A stretch of DNA of 64,000 nt from Rhynchopus euleeides (Eukaryota; Euglenozoa; Diplonemea; Diplonemida; Diplonemidae): NCBI GenBank assembly GCA_963210315.1, contig OY723238.1:1116001-1180000 (forward strand), in the 5' to 3' direction. A model generated the notes under the pieces. That model had not been told where the DNA came from. It was given only the letters and a program-made list of their open reading frames with translations, and ran no database searches. The translations under genes were made by a program, and so were the position numbers. This document shows, one piece after another, positions 1-10,694 of the stretch. Numbering within the stretch: position 1 is the stretch's first letter; every line of letters starts with the position of its first letter.

Positions 1-308
1 GGTGTGTCGTGGCAGGCCTGCACCAGGACAACGTTACGTGGATACTCACGGTGCAAAGGCAATCCCATGGGAGAAAGTGGCGGAGTGGGGGTGAGGGTGA
101 GTTGTCACATTTCATTCGCTGCATCTAAACCTCGCCGCTGTGTGCTATCTATAATATCCGTGCACGCCACCTCGAACGCCCACACACACATGCGTAGGCT
201 TTTGGAACAGACTGACTTTTACACGACTTGAACAATTTCACGCCGCGTCGCCGAGATCCAATTTGGAATCGTGACACAGCACCTGATACGATCTCTACAC
301 ATGCCGTT
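1..308. other. Intergenic, no gene seen
   Basis: Short open frames occur on both strands but none has protein-like composition or a recognisable motif. The stretch lies downstream of the stop of the minus-strand actin-related gene and probably contains its 3' untranslated region. Confidence 0.5.
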
Positions 309-1574
309 CTACCACAGAAACGGCTGCACGCCGTGAACCCCCTCCTCCATGAAGACGGTGCGGGATGTTGTGTAGTCTGCAAGGGTGGGCCAGCAGCCTG
401 CTATTGAGGCGCCTTGGAAGGGGAGGAAGAGCTGGTCTGTGGGGGCCAGGTTGGCAACGGCTGGGGAGCACCTGGCTGGGAGGCGCTCCTGCATGAACTC
501 ACTGCGGAACCGGTCCACAAACCCAGGCATGGTGGCGTTGCCGCCGATACACATCGCCGAGGCGACTGCCTTGCGTGCCGATGGCGCATCAAGACAAGCT
601 GCACTGGCTGCCGCAAACACCGGGAGCGTCACAGCCGGCCTGTGCGCACACACCGTGCCCCTGTCGAGATCTGCCACTGCGATGCGCCGCGACGACAACA
701 GGGATGCCCTCGCCGTATCGTCACCCCCGTCAAAGAGCACCCCCGACAGGGCAGACATCTCCGAGCACATCGTCACCGTCTGCCCGTCAGGCAGCTCCAC
801 GACAGGGTCAGCTGCCAGAGACAGGCCCTTCGAATGCACAACCATGTGCTGCTCCTTCACCTCACGCACCACGTCCTCCTCACAGAAGCGCCGGTGGGAG
901 GGGGTCATGCTTTGGGCAACCCTCAAGCGCTGGCAGCGCACCTGTCCATCAAGCGCCCGCCTCTTCTCCAGGCCACACCGAGGCACGATGTCGCCTCCAA
1001 GCACGTCTATGGTGCGGAGGAGGTCGCTCGTCGCCCGCATCCCTGCGTAGGGTGTGCTGTATGTGCCGTGGGCATACGCCACCCCGTCCAGCACAGGGGT
1101 GCACGAGGTGGTGGTGTGCCCCGACTCGACGACCAGCGAGTGCGACACACCCGCCGCGATGCACGCCGCAGGGGCGGACCTCATGAAGGCGATGCTGCCC
1201 ACCTCGGGGAGCAGCGCAAACACCGCCTCCATCAGCCTGCCGGGGTCAGGGCGGGCAGGGGTTGTGGACTTCATGACGACGACAACATCGCGCGCCGCTT
1301 CGCAGCCGAGGGTGCCGGAGTGCCGGAGGCAGTGCTGCAGCAGCAACGCCCACTCCTCAGCGTCCCCGACATCGCCGGCACAGCCTCCCTCCAGCTGAAC
1401 CGGGTTGACGATGTCGACAGGCTCCGAGGCAGCCAAGAGACGCCCACCGTAGGTGCGTCGCCCCCCACCCCCCGCAGACACACCCACGCTGCTGCTGCAG
1501 CACAGCAGCGGCTGCTCGTCGCCGCACACCCCTAGTTTTGCAGAGAACCCGCCAATGTCCACAGCCACAGGCAT
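309..1574 (-). CDS. Divergent actin-related protein
   Basis: About 421 residues in one exon, actin-fold size. The N-terminus (VAVDIGGFSAKLGVCGDEQP) matches the phosphate-1 loop of actins. Near residue 160 SLVVESGHTTTSCTPVLDG matches phosphate-2 (actin IVMDSGDGVTHTVPIYEG). The C-terminal part has GGNATMPGFVDRFRSEF (actin GGTTMYPGIADRMQKE) and QGASIAG near the end (actin WIGGSILA). The frame is open 34 codons further upstream, but the Met at 1574 starts the conserved fold directly and lies 35 bases below a pyrimidine tract ending in ctacag (AG at 1610-1609), a good splice or trans-splice acceptor. It is too divergent from actin to place in a named ARP subfamily, so a cytoskeletal, dynactin-like or chromatin role cannot be chosen. 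Confidence 0.85.
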   Translation of the reverse strand: MPVAVDIGGFSAKLGVCGDEQPLLCCSSSVGVSAGGGGRRTYGGRLLAASEPVDIVNPVQLEGGCAGDVGDAEEWALLLQHCLRHSGTLGCEAARDVVVVMKSTTPARPDPGRLMEAVFALLPEVGSIAFMRSAPAACIAAGVSHSLVVESGHTTTSCTPVLDGVAYAHGTYSTPYAGMRATSDLLRTIDVLGGDIVPRCGLEKRRALDGQVRCQRLRVAQSMTPSHRRFCEEDVVREVKEQHMVVHSKGLSLAADPVVELPDGQTVTMCSEMSALSGVLFDGGDDTARASLLSSRRIAVADLDRGTVCAHRPAVTLPVFAAASAACLDAPSARKAVASAMCIGGNATMPGFVDRFRSEFMQERLPARCSPAVANLAPTDQLFLPFQGASIAGCWPTLADYTTSRTVFMEEGVHGVQPFLW

Positions 1575-2311
1575 GTTGCCCGTGTCATGTTCCTCTGACC
1601 TCCCCTGCCTGTAGGGTACGGAAGACAACTGGCTGTGGGGTGTGAAAAGGAGAGGACGGTGGGTGGCAGAGAGCAATCAAGCGGGTCGATGAAGCCTTGC
1701 AAGGCTTGGCGGTGGGGCAGCGGGATGCCTCTTGTCGCTTACCCCCCCACCCCCTCCGGCGGTGAACGAGGTGAGGGGGGGAAGTGAAATCGAAATTGAA
1801 GGGAGCACAAGAATGATCACCCTTCACTCGTTCGGGGTGAGGGGGGGGGGGGGGGTGCGAATGGGAGTTGCTCAGAGCAGGCAGGGCAGCCCCAATAACA
1901 AGGAAGGGTGGGGTTCCCTTCCTTGCCCCACTCAGGGACTGCACTGCGCGCCGGTCGCTTTAGTGATGTGGCAAAACGAGGAGAGGTGGGGAGGGGGGAT
2001 TTGATCGTCGAGAGGGAATGGAAAAGTAAAGAGGTGGGGAGGGGGGAGGGGGAGGGGTGTCTCGTCGCCGGAGTATTCTTTTCTTTTTGTCACGAGGCTG
2101 TAGGGGCGGCAAATCCGGCCGCCAACCCGTTTGCGAATCACGCATCGGGTGAAGCCACGTCAGGGCGTTAGAGAGAACGTATCCCTGGAGGCCCGCCATA
2201 TGCGTGCAGCTTTCTGGTGCCAACAGCACCCGGGCTGCCAGGCACATCGAGGTTACCTGCAGTGCAGATAGCCACTGCCACCACCACCGTAAATCACACT
2301 GCTTACATGCG
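1575..2311. other. Intergenic region with purine runs
   Basis: This contains long G and GA runs (for example around 1839-1855 and 2034-2056) and one copy of a short dispersed repeat. No protein-like frame is visible. It should hold the 5' region of the actin-related gene and the 3' end of the next upstream gene. Confidence 0.5.
1996..2032 (+). repeat. Short dispersed repeat, copy 1
   Basis: The sequence around ttgatcgtcgagagggaatg, followed by gaaaagtaaa, recurs almost exactly at 19144-19172 and in a diverged form near 56236-56262. Copy 1 lies about 430 bases upstream of the actin-related start and copy 2 about 170 bases upstream of the first WD40 start, in the same orientation to both genes. 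Its nature (transposon debris or regulatory element) is unknown. Confidence 0.6.
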
Positions 2312-3483
2312 TCATCTGAAAGGGTTTCCAGATTCCTCCTCATCTTCCACAGTGTCAGTATCGATCTGTATGAGTGGTGAAGAGGGTGGGTCGGTGGGTG
2401 GGTGTTCCAAAGGGGCTGGTGTGACAGTTGGTGTGCAGGAGCCTCGCTCGGCAACTGTGACATGGGGCCAGGCTTGTCTTGTGGATGCAGCAGCACGGCA
2501 GTGAGAGAGGGGGGCTGAGCTGCACAAGAAATAATACCGCGTGCACAATCCCTCCCCACCCCCCACGGCGAGCCCTCAGCCCTCGGCCCTCAGTGGCGTC
2601 AGCCGCCCAACGCCAAACACCCCTGGTGCAAACACCCTCGCATTCCCTGCAAGCTCATACCTGCTCCGGCTCACGCCCAAGGGCCTCGTCGAAGCGGGAC
2701 TGCTGGTAGCGAGCCTTGGATGGCCCGAAGTCATACGCATCGGCAGCAGCTTTGAGCTGCTGGCGCTGGACGTCCTCTTCATCTCGGCGTTCCTGTGTGT
2801 GGGGTAACAGTGAGCATCAGTGCGAAGTGAAAAACGGGTGGCGTGATTGTGTACAGTCATAGTCGAGGGTAGACGAGTGGAGCATCGATGATCTAAAGTT
2901 CCTGGCATCGTGCATCAGGATGTGACAGAGAGAAGGCCGGATCTGGGTTCTGCATTGCAGACTCTGATTGTATCCGGGGCTGCAGTGCACTCAACAAGCA
3001 GCAGGCAAATGGCTGGCAGGGCAGTACCTTGAGCAGCTGGGTATTCTGAATCTTCCAGCGCTTCTCGAGAGCCTCGCGTTCCTCCTCGCGTGCCTTGAGG
3101 ATCCGCTCGACCTCCTTGTCCCACGATGACTGTTGCAGCGACAGCTCGCGTTCGCGTTCCTTCATTGTCTTCATGAAGACCTTTGCGTGCTCCACTGCAA
3201 CGTTGGCGTAGAGACACCCGTCCCGTTCGAGGGACATGATTTCTTCGTCGGTCAGCTTTGCACAGTCTTCTATTGTGAAGACGTCGCGCTCCATCAGCAT
3301 CTTCCACGTATACCGACCCACACCATCGAGATACAGCACAGGTGTCTTCCCGCCCTGGTGCTGCCGGGTCGGGATATGCCACTCCCACCATCTTCGGTCC
3401 TCGTCTGTCACACCGTCTCGTGCAATCAGTGTTCTGGCAAACGCTTTCCGCACATTGCGGGAGACGGCCCACTGGCGAAGCAT
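2312..3483 (-). CDS. Small helix-hairpin-helix protein, three exons
   Basis: Predicted exons are 3483-3028, 2792-2661 and 2365-2312, all joined in phase 0 with GT-AG borders (gtactg...cacacag and gtatga...catacag), giving 213 residues. The start at 3483 lies 15 bases below a ctcctacag acceptor. Residues about 45-85 (TPVLYLDGVGRYTWKMLMER, then VFTIEDCAKLTDEEI) have the pattern of a helix-hairpin-helix motif: hydrophobic-Gly-Val-Gly followed by a helix and an ED-x-A-x-L-(S/T)-DEE second helix. The middle is a charged helix rich in Glu and Arg. The C-terminus is acidic and ends in GNPFR. HhH motifs usually bind nucleic acid or mediate ribosomal or polymerase contacts. The Arg-rich N-terminus would suit mitochondrial targeting. 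No family could be named; the exon joins are inferred from splice consensus and frame continuity. Confidence 0.7.
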
Positions 3484-3970
3484 AGCTCCGCCTGCCTTCT
3501 GTAGGAGGTGGTTGTGAGTGTAGCTGCACTGGCGCTCCCGATGAGACGGGGAATAAGACGAATGGCCAAAGAGGTGCCGAGAAGAGCTTGCAGCGGTGCT
3601 GCTGATCAACCGGGGAGAGGGGGGGAGGGGGGTAGGGGAGCAGCGGTGCAGGTGCGGGGGGGTTGCCTTCTGCAGGTCAAGCCGACCACAGAGCAACTTC
3701 CGAACCGCCTTCTCGTTTGAGACACCCTCTCTCTCGCTCCCAATCGTTGGGCTAGACATGCATGTGTTAGGCCAGTTGGGTTACCAACCGCCGCGTGTGT
3801 GTGTGTGTGTGTGTGCGCGTGATTTGCCTGGATTTGGCCGACGCTTCGAGCCTGAACACCGAGGCCACACTGCACCAGATCAGAGAAAAGCGCGAAATAC
3901 AGAACAATCCACCCCACCACCTACCCACCCGAGACGTTAACCTCGTCGGGATTCTGCCAAACGCAGACCA
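3484..3970. other. Intergenic region with a TG microsatellite
   Basis: No gene is seen. A (TG)n tract of about 24 bases lies at 3791-3816. A minus-strand pyrimidine-rich stretch (around 3600-3660) precedes the acceptor of the helix-hairpin-helix gene and may be its splicing signal. Confidence 0.55.
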
Positions 3971-6336
3971 CTACGTAGCCTGCTTTGAAAGCGACGCATG
4001 TTGGGCCTTCTGCAGCTCGGCTATCATTGCCTGCTGCTGGTGGCTGGCCTGCATGCACCGGGTCAGCTTCTCCGTCATATCCGTTTCCTGCGTGATGGTG
4101 CGCGAGTTGTACGCGCTGAACAGGAAGAATATCGCGATGAATATCACTGCGAGATAGACGCGCATTTTCCGCCACGTAAATGACTCGCCCGACATGATGC
4201 CAGACAGCAATGGCAGCTCCTGCTGCCCTCCAAAGCCCCGTTTGTTAGCACCGGCTGAGCCCAGGCGCCCAGGGGTCTCAGTGGCGAGTTTGCGTGATGC
4301 AGCGCCATCCCGCGGCAGGGGTGTATCTTTGAGGGATGCCAGCTCGCCGCGCAGCCGCACGATGGTCTGTTGGGGATGGACGTGTCGCAGGCAAGTCACA
4401 AGGGGCAGGGGGGGCGCGGGCCCCGGCAAGGCTGTGTGAGTGGGTACATGTGCGCTTCATTGTGTGTGGGGGTAGCGTGCGTCGCAAGATCAGCAAGAAA
4501 GGCACAGAAAGCTAACCCCCAGCTGGCTGTTGAAACGATCAGAAATAAACACGGCCTTTCCCCGCCAACCTGTTGCTGTTGATGCGAAGGGCCTTCCACC
4601 AGTCGAATCCAGCATGGTCACAGAACAACTTAACAAGGCTGCAGAGGCCTCGTGTACATACGTCGTTCCGCTTGGAAAGCTCCTTCTGCACGGTCTGCAC
4701 GGAGCGTTGTGTCTTGCTGCTGGCTGATTCCACCTCGTGCAGTTTCGCTTCAAGGCGCTCCCTGCAGATGATGTGTGTAGAGGAAGGGCCTTGCCCGACA
4801 ACAACCCACGACAGCATATGTGCACATGTGAGACCTGAAGGAACAAAGAAAGAAGCAGTGCTCATTGTGGACCGACAGACCCACCAAACGAACTCTGGTA
4901 AAATTCCCTTTTGATGCGAAAAAAATACAGATGTGTCCTGCACGCAGGCCAAACAAACTGCGACTGGCTTGCAAATATCTAGCCAGAATCTACAGGGGCG
5001 GGGAACTACTTCCGCGTCGCATGCTTCCTCACCCCACAACATACTCGATATCCTTCTGCTGCGACAGAAGCTTCTCCTTCTGACGGAGCATGTCAGTTGC
5101 ATCAGACGCCTGCTGCATATAGGTGCCCATGGTGCGCCGCAGCTGCAGATTTTCTTCGTACATATCCTGCAGCGCCTGCTCGCGCGCACCGGCATCGGTA
5201 TCGACGCTCTCTGCACGCGACCTCAACGACGCAAGCTGCGCGCGCAGCTCAGCCGTCGTTGCATTCGCCTCATCGAGGCGACGCCGCAGCTGCAGGGCCT
5301 GCCCATCCCCGGGTGTGGCGGACCGAGGGCTCACCGGGTCAGCCGACGACTCCCCCTCCGCATCAGGCGCAGGCGTTGCGGCACGCGAGTCAGCATCCGC
5401 CGCCGAATCAGCCTCCCGCCTGGCATCCTTCCGCCCCTCCTCGCGCCACATCTTGAGCTCCGTCTCCAGGTCTTTGATATACTTCGCCTGCGGGTCCGCC
5501 GCATCGCGGCTCTGCATCTCCTGGTCATGCACCTCCACCAGGTCCTGCAGCTGCTTCGCAGAGTCGATGTTCTTCGAGCGCAGCTCCTCCACCTGCTCCT
5601 GCAGCTCCCGGTTGCGCGCCTCCAGATCAGCAGACCGCGACTTCAGCATGTCCAGCTCCTGGTCCTTCTGCAGCAGGAGGAAATCCTCAGCTGTGGCACG
5701 CGAGTCCCCTTGGAGATCCCCGCCTGCCATGCCAGAGCCACCGACACCACCACCACCACCACCCTCATCATCCAACTCCGTCGATGGGGACTGCACGGCA
5801 CTCGCCCTCCGGGCGCTGCCATGCGACTGCATGTCCCGCCAGTAGTCCAGCTTTCCTCTGTATTCGTCGAACTTCTCCTTCCACTTCACTTCAGAGAGCT
5901 CCTTCTCCAGCTTGTAGCCCTCCGCCTTCTCCTGCAGGGATCGGAGCGCCTCTTTCAGCTGTGCCACCTGCTCGTGAAGGGCTTTAGTATACTCGTCCTC
6001 GCGTGTGTCATCGGTGGCTGCGCGGAGAGACAGGATCATCTTTTTGGAGTGCTCGCGGTCTGCCTGGGCCTGGGTGCGCCAGGCCTGCACCTTGGCCCGG
6101 AAGGTCCCGTGTTCCTTGCGGAGCTGCTCCGACTCCTGCCTGAGATCTTCATATCGCGTGGCGGAGCGCTTCATCTCCGCAAGCGTCCCCCGCAGCATGG
6201 ACTCGAGCTGCCCCCTCGAGGTGGTCTCATCCCACTTGATGTCAGGCTCTTCCTCCTCCGCTGCCGCCCCGATACCCGCCACCCCAGCGACCTTGTTGAT
6301 GTCCGCCACATCCTTCAACCTGCTGAAGAGCTCCAT
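3971..6336 (-). CDS. Golgin-like coiled-coil membrane protein, three exons
   Basis: Predicted exons are 6336-5041, 4757-4662 and 4366-3971, joined in phase 0 across introns of 283 and 295 bases (donors GTTGTG and GTATGT, acceptors ending AG), giving 595 residues. Residues about 50-460 are heptad-rich coiled coil rich in Glu, Lys, Gln and Leu, broken by a Gly/Ser-rich segment near 190-220 and an Ala/Asp-rich segment near 330-360. A single strongly hydrophobic helix, MRVYLAVIFIAIFFLFSAY, lies at about residues 531-549 and is followed by some 46 residues including a short coiled coil. A long cytoplasmic coiled coil with one membrane helix near the C-terminus is typical of golgins and similar tethers, but there is no sequence signature for a specific golgin. 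The first intron's acceptor (…gcagggag) was chosen to keep the frame and is the least certain join. Confidence 0.7.
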
Positions 6337-6575
6337 CCCAGCCCCCGCGCGGCGTGCAGCAGTGAGGGTGGAGGGGTGTGGCGCCTGGGGGGCGGAGCCC
6401 GCTAGCGGGGCCCAGGCGGGCCTTGCGTGCGGTGCTGTGCCAGGGACCCTTGGGCCTCAGAAGGAGAAGGGGGGGTGGGTGGCTCAGCCACCCAGTACAG
6501 AGAAGGCCTGGGGTGGGTGACCTGGCGAGAGGGGGGGGGGGCTAGGGGGGGTCATAAGCCCGTACAAAACCAAAA

Positions 6576-6728
6576 AAGACTTGGAGTTGCGTTCTTTGTT
6601 TGTACGAACGGTGCCTGCTAGTGCATGTGTGCAGGATACCGAACGCTGCCACGAGTCTTTTTAGTGCGAAAAGCTAGCTGTTCTTGCAAAAAAGACTTGG
6701 AGTTGCGTTCTTTGTTTGTACGAACGGT
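6576..6728 (-). repeat. Split direct repeats B1-A2-B2 of the DIRS-type element
   Basis: Two copies of a B repeat beginning aagacttggagttgcgttc (6576-6612 and about 6692-6728) flank one copy of an A repeat (about 6613-6690). The other A copy is at the element's 5' end (10711-10788). The A1 ... B1-A2-B2 order is the diagnostic terminus of PAT/Kangaroo-type DIRS elements. Confidence 0.85.
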
Positions 6729-6760
6729 CACTTTTTATTTTTCCTCCCCCCTCCTTTTCA

Positions 6761-8340
6761 TCATAAACGCGTATACTGATCAGCAATGTTATCGCTCGAC
6801 TTGACGTATTCGGGGTCGACCCTGCATCCGTGAGCTTCCGCAAGCTGGCAGATCCCATCAAGCCAGTGCTGTGCCCCGACGACGTGTGACACTCCCTTCC
6901 GGATGGCTCCGATAACCGCCTGGTTGTCGCCAAACAAGATGATACGGTGGTTCTCCCATCGGTGCCTGCTACAGACTAGTTTCACGGCCTTGTAAGCAGC
7001 GAAGAGCTCCTTCATGTATATAGTCTCCCCGCGGAGATCGCCCCAGAACTTACCGTGGTGAGCTTGTAAATCGTCCAGCACCACGGCCCACCCCGACAGG
7101 CTGGCATCGCACACGACCTGAACCGTCGGGAGCTCCCGCCTTGACCATGACTGCCATGGGTTCTGTGCCAGAGACTCCGTCTGTTGATGCAGAGCCCGAG
7201 ACACCTCGTCAGAGAGCGTGTACAGATTGTCCCAGGGAAGGCGGAGTTGGGAGGTAGTCGACATCCACGTGAGGATCTTCAGGGCGCCGTGCAGTGGTAG
7301 ACGCAGTGCAAGAAACCTCCACAGGAAAGCTCCGCTGATCTGCCACCACAAACGTAGGGGGGCCCGGCCCAGCGCCAGCAGGGCACGGACTGCTGGAAGC
7401 GTCTTCGCAACCCACGCAGGATCCATGCGCCATTGGCGCAGCCGCAGGTTAACCTCAATCCCCAGGAGTGTAGTGTATGCAGCGGGGGATTCGTATTCTC
7501 CGATGACCACCTGATACCTTCTGCACAGCGTTGTGAACGTCTCGTGTACCTGGAACAGCGCGCTGCTGTCGCCGCTGAAGATCGCGTTGTCGATCCACGC
7601 CAGGCCCTGTGCCTCGACATTGGCACAGCTCTCCTGCACGAGTAGGTTTGTCACCGCCTGGGCCGCCTGGGGCGCCGGTGCGTACCCCATTGGTAGCCGG
7701 GTCATGCGGCGATGACGTTGACAGGCCCGAAAACCGAAGAAGTGGCGCACTTCGAGGGGAACATCGAATTGAAAAAAGAAGGATTTGAAGTCAAACTGCA
7801 TGACCAGGGTTCCACTGAATACGGTAGCCAGAATCTCGTCGTATGAGGGCAACTGGCAGCGGGGGAGGTCAGACATATCCAGGGCGTCGTTGATAGCCCT
7901 GCATGACATAATAACCGCAGGGCACCCGGCACTTTCTTCGGGACACAGAACACCCCCTGATACCACGTGACCCCGGAGACAGCCTTCGGGGAGGGCTCCG
8001 TAATGCCCAGGGAGTCAAGACGCTCCACGTGTGGCACTATCCTGGTGTTCGGGGGGCCTGGCCGTGGCTTCAGGTTGAAATTCACCCGGCGTGTGAGGAA
8101 TTCGGCATCGCGGAACCACTGGAAGTTCTCACGCAAGGCAGGGAAGGCCCTCAGCATATCCTCGATGTAGATGGTGGTGCGGGTAGCCTCAGAAATGACC
8201 CCTTCGTAGGCGGCTCTTGGTGCAGCGGCGAAATGAGCATCAGCCCAGGCCGTTGCATAGTCATATCCTTTTAGAAACAGGCGGAAAGGCGCCGCCCGAT
8301 ACACGCTGCCCACTGAGGCAAGCGAATCCCCCGAGTCACT
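6761..8340 (-). CDS. RT-RNase H region of the DIRS-type element
   Basis: Reverse transcriptase palm motifs are visible (QFDFKSFFFQFDVP, LPMGYAPAPQAAQ, GLAWIDNAIFSG), followed by an RNase H domain (VVCDASLSGWAVVLDD, KELFAAYKAVKLV, ILFGDNQAVIGAIRKG, DNIADQYTRL). The region overlaps the end of the recombinase region. A DNA methylase-like domain, common in DIRS elements, was not recognised. Confidence 0.8.
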
Positions 8341-9188
8341 CACTGTAGAGTCTGTGTCGCTTCCTTCGACTGCACCGTCGTCTGCCAGAGATGGTGAGGG
8401 AGGTATCCTTCGGTCGAAGTCGGATTGCGGTGCCGAGCCAGCAGTTGGGCAGAAGCCTGGCCCGCCACCTCTGCCGCCCTCTTCAGGGCGCTCCGTCTGA
8501 CCCCATGCGACAGAATGTGCAGAGACTGCCGGAGGAAAGTGTTGTACTCTGTGTACTTCAGCCCTTGGAACAGGGCACCCTCCGGACTCTGAGACTGGCG
8601 ATGAGCGACCCACCGTCGAAGCAGCCCGATGTACTTGCCCTTCGCGGGGAGCATGAGGGCCTGGCCCCTCCAGTGTAGGTCTGTCTTGCCGCCCAGGAAA
8701 GTCACCATGATGTCGCCGGAGGCCAGGAAACGGATATCGCAGCTGCGGAGCCTCTCCAGGTCGCTCCATCTGCATCCCGTGCTCCACTGTAGAGCGAGTG
8801 CCACTGCGGCCCGGGACAACGGCGGGGTGTAAACTGCGTTGAAGACCTGCACTTGCGAAATGGTTGTCGGTTCGGCCCTCTTCGGGGGGGGAATCTGCAG
8901 TGTGGCCCGGCGGAACGCCTCCTGGGGGGGTATTTTTGACATCCTGTGATATGTTAAGTACTGCCGGGCACTGGCCGCGCTGATCTGTCCTTGTTGCAGT
9001 AGGGTCCTGAGCCACATCAGAAAGGCTCTCTCGGGGTCCACGTGCGGGTCGTGCACCTCGAGCTGTTGTCGGAACTGGCGCGCTCGGGCCTCCACCGATA
9101 CCATGGCCCGGAGCGAACTGTCCCGGTAGCACGTCGCCAGAAACGTGCTGGTGTCCAGCTCCAGCTCGCTGAACACCTCCTCGGACAC
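8340..9188 (-). CDS. Tyrosine recombinase region of the DIRS-type element
   Basis: This region of about 280 codons has the integrase-like fold order of tyrosine recombinases: an Arg in STGCRWSDLERL, the motif HGVRRSALKRAAEVAG, then ARHRNPTSTEGYLPHH carrying the late His/Arg and the candidate nucleophile Tyr. In DIRS-group elements this enzyme integrates a circular cDNA, which accounts for the lack of a target duplication. It sits between the Gag-like and RT regions. Confidence 0.8.
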   Translation of the reverse strand: MSEEVFSELELDTSTFLATCYRDSSLRAMVSVEARARQFRQQLEVHDPHVDPERAFLMWLRTLLQQGQISAASARQYLTYHRMSKIPPQEAFRRATLQIPPPKRAEPTTISQVQVFNAVYTPPLSRAAVALALQWSTGCRWSDLERLRSCDIRFLASGDIMVTFLGGKTDLHWRGQALMLPAKGKYIGLLRRWVAHRQSQSPEGALFQGLKYTEYNTFLRQSLHILSHGVRRSALKRAAEVAGQASAQLLARHRNPTSTEGYLPHHLWQTTVQSKEATQTLQ

Positions 9189-9245
9189 CTCTGGGGCCGG
9201 TCGGCGGATCTGGTGTCTTTCGAGGAGGGGGCCCCACGGGTCGAG

Positions 9246-10655
9246 TCACTGTGACGGTCGAGGGCGCTGGGGGTGCTGAAAATCCCCACCCTTCCTCTTG
9301 TGGCCGGCGGCGCGTCCGGATCCCTGGTTGTGCTGAGGGTACTGGCGGTTTCCCGGGCTCGGGTTCGCCGGGGGCCTGTGCCGTGCCGCGGTAGCCCTGG
9401 CCTCCGACTGGGCCGCAGCAAACTTCTCGCGCGTGCATTCGGAGAAGTGGAGGGAAGCGAGCCTGTGCTCGAATTCCCCGGATCCCACAATTGCCTGGTC
9501 TTTGTTGAGGGAGGCTGCTTTAATCCAGCCCTCCCGAAGCAGGATGGCCTCCAGCCGAACGACCAGGATGTGCAGCATCTCCGGAAGGGCCCTGGCCACA
9601 GGGGAGAAGATGACCATGCGGAGCAGCGAGAGGAGCACCCGACGCTCGTGGTGGTGCCCCGACTCAGTAGCCGTTGTGGGGCACGGGTGTCTCATCATCA
9701 GACGAGTCCACAAGTGTTCCACATGATGGGGGTTCCCGAGGGCCTCTCCCCACGTGACAACCCTGGATGGCTCGACCGAATCGAACATCTGCACAGGACG
9801 GACATGGTACTGTGGCCAGAGCGCTGCGGCATTGGTAGGAGGGGGGAAGCCTGTGCTTGCAGGAGGTGCTGTTCCTCCAATCCCCCCGAAAACCCCGGTG
9901 GGTGCTCCGTACCCAGACCAGCCGCCGGGCGGCTGCATCCCGAACCACTGGCTCTGCTCAGGGCTCGGGCTCATCATGCCCTGGCCCCAGTATGCTGCAC
10001 CAGGCTGAGCACCTGCAGGCCCTGTGGCTGAGTGAGGTGGGAAAGTGTTCCCTGGCCCTGTGGCCGTGTTCATTGGAAGCGTGGTGCTCCATCCTGTGGG
10101 GGTGTTCACAGAGGACCCTGTGGCCGTGTGAGTAGGAAGCACGCCACCCTGCCCTGTAGGGGCAGAGCGCGGATCCTGACCAGCCTGTGCTGGGGGGGGT
10201 GCCTGTGCACCAGGGGGGGGCGGACCTGTTTGGGAGGGAGGGGGCACGACAGCAGGGGAGGTGGCTTTAGGTTGGAACGGCACTTCGAAGGTCTCCGCAT
10301 TCGCCGCCGCCGCCTCACTCACCTGCTCTTCAGCCTCCTTCATCTCCGCCAGCTCCCCCTCGAGCTCTTCCCCTGTCGACACCGCGTAGGCGCAGAGGGG
10401 GCAACACCAGTCAGGAACATCCGGGTCTTTCTCAAAACGCTCGAGGGCGTTCTCTTCCCCCGCGAGCTCCTTCCACTCCGGGCAGCTGGCGCGGGCACGA
10501 CACCCACAGCGCCAGCAGGAGACACTCTCCGGAGCCCTGTGGACAATGAGACACGGGGGGAACACACACCTGGGGCGCAGGGGGGCCGCACGCCGTCCCT
10601 CAGGAAGGCGGGGAATGGGGATTTTCTTCCAATCCACCTTCCTGAGCTGCGCCAT
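9246..10655 (-). CDS. Gag-like region of the DIRS-type element
   Basis: This is an open region of about 470 codons at the 5' end of the element. The N-terminal part has a cysteine-rich block (PPC ... SCWRCGCRARASCPEW ... WCCPLCAYA) that resembles a zinc-binding domain. The middle is a long Pro/Thr/Gly-rich segment with repeated TATG-type motifs, and the C-terminus is basic. Position and composition fit the structural protein of DIRS-group elements; there is no sequence match to claim. Confidence 0.6.
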   Translation of the reverse strand: MAQLRKVDWKKIPIPRLPEGRRAAPLRPRCVFPPCLIVHRAPESVSCWRCGCRARASCPEWKELAGEENALERFEKDPDVPDWCCPLCAYAVSTGEELEGELAEMKEAEEQVSEAAAANAETFEVPFQPKATSPAVVPPPSQTGPPPPGAQAPPPAQAGQDPRSAPTGQGGVLPTHTATGSSVNTPTGWSTTLPMNTATGPGNTFPPHSATGPAGAQPGAAYWGQGMMSPSPEQSQWFGMQPPGGWSGYGAPTGVFGGIGGTAPPASTGFPPPTNAAALWPQYHVRPVQMFDSVEPSRVVTWGEALGNPHHVEHLWTRLMMRHPCPTTATESGHHHERRVLLSLLRMVIFSPVARALPEMLHILVVRLEAILLREGWIKAASLNKDQAIVGSGEFEHRLASLHFSECTREKFAAAQSEARATAARHRPPANPSPGNRQYPQHNQGSGRAAGHKRKGGDFQHPQRPRPSQ

Positions 10656-10694
10656 TGTTTAAGGGTGTGTGGTCTAAACGTACGAACAACTTTT

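Noticed and set aside
414-1535. A 373-codon plus-strand frame
   Set aside because: Antisense shadow of the actin-related gene, rich in Arg, His and Pro; the actin motifs are on the minus strand.
4933-6405. A 490-codon plus-strand frame
   Set aside because: Antisense shadow of the golgin-like gene's first exon, with Leu/Arg/His-rich low-complexity translation.
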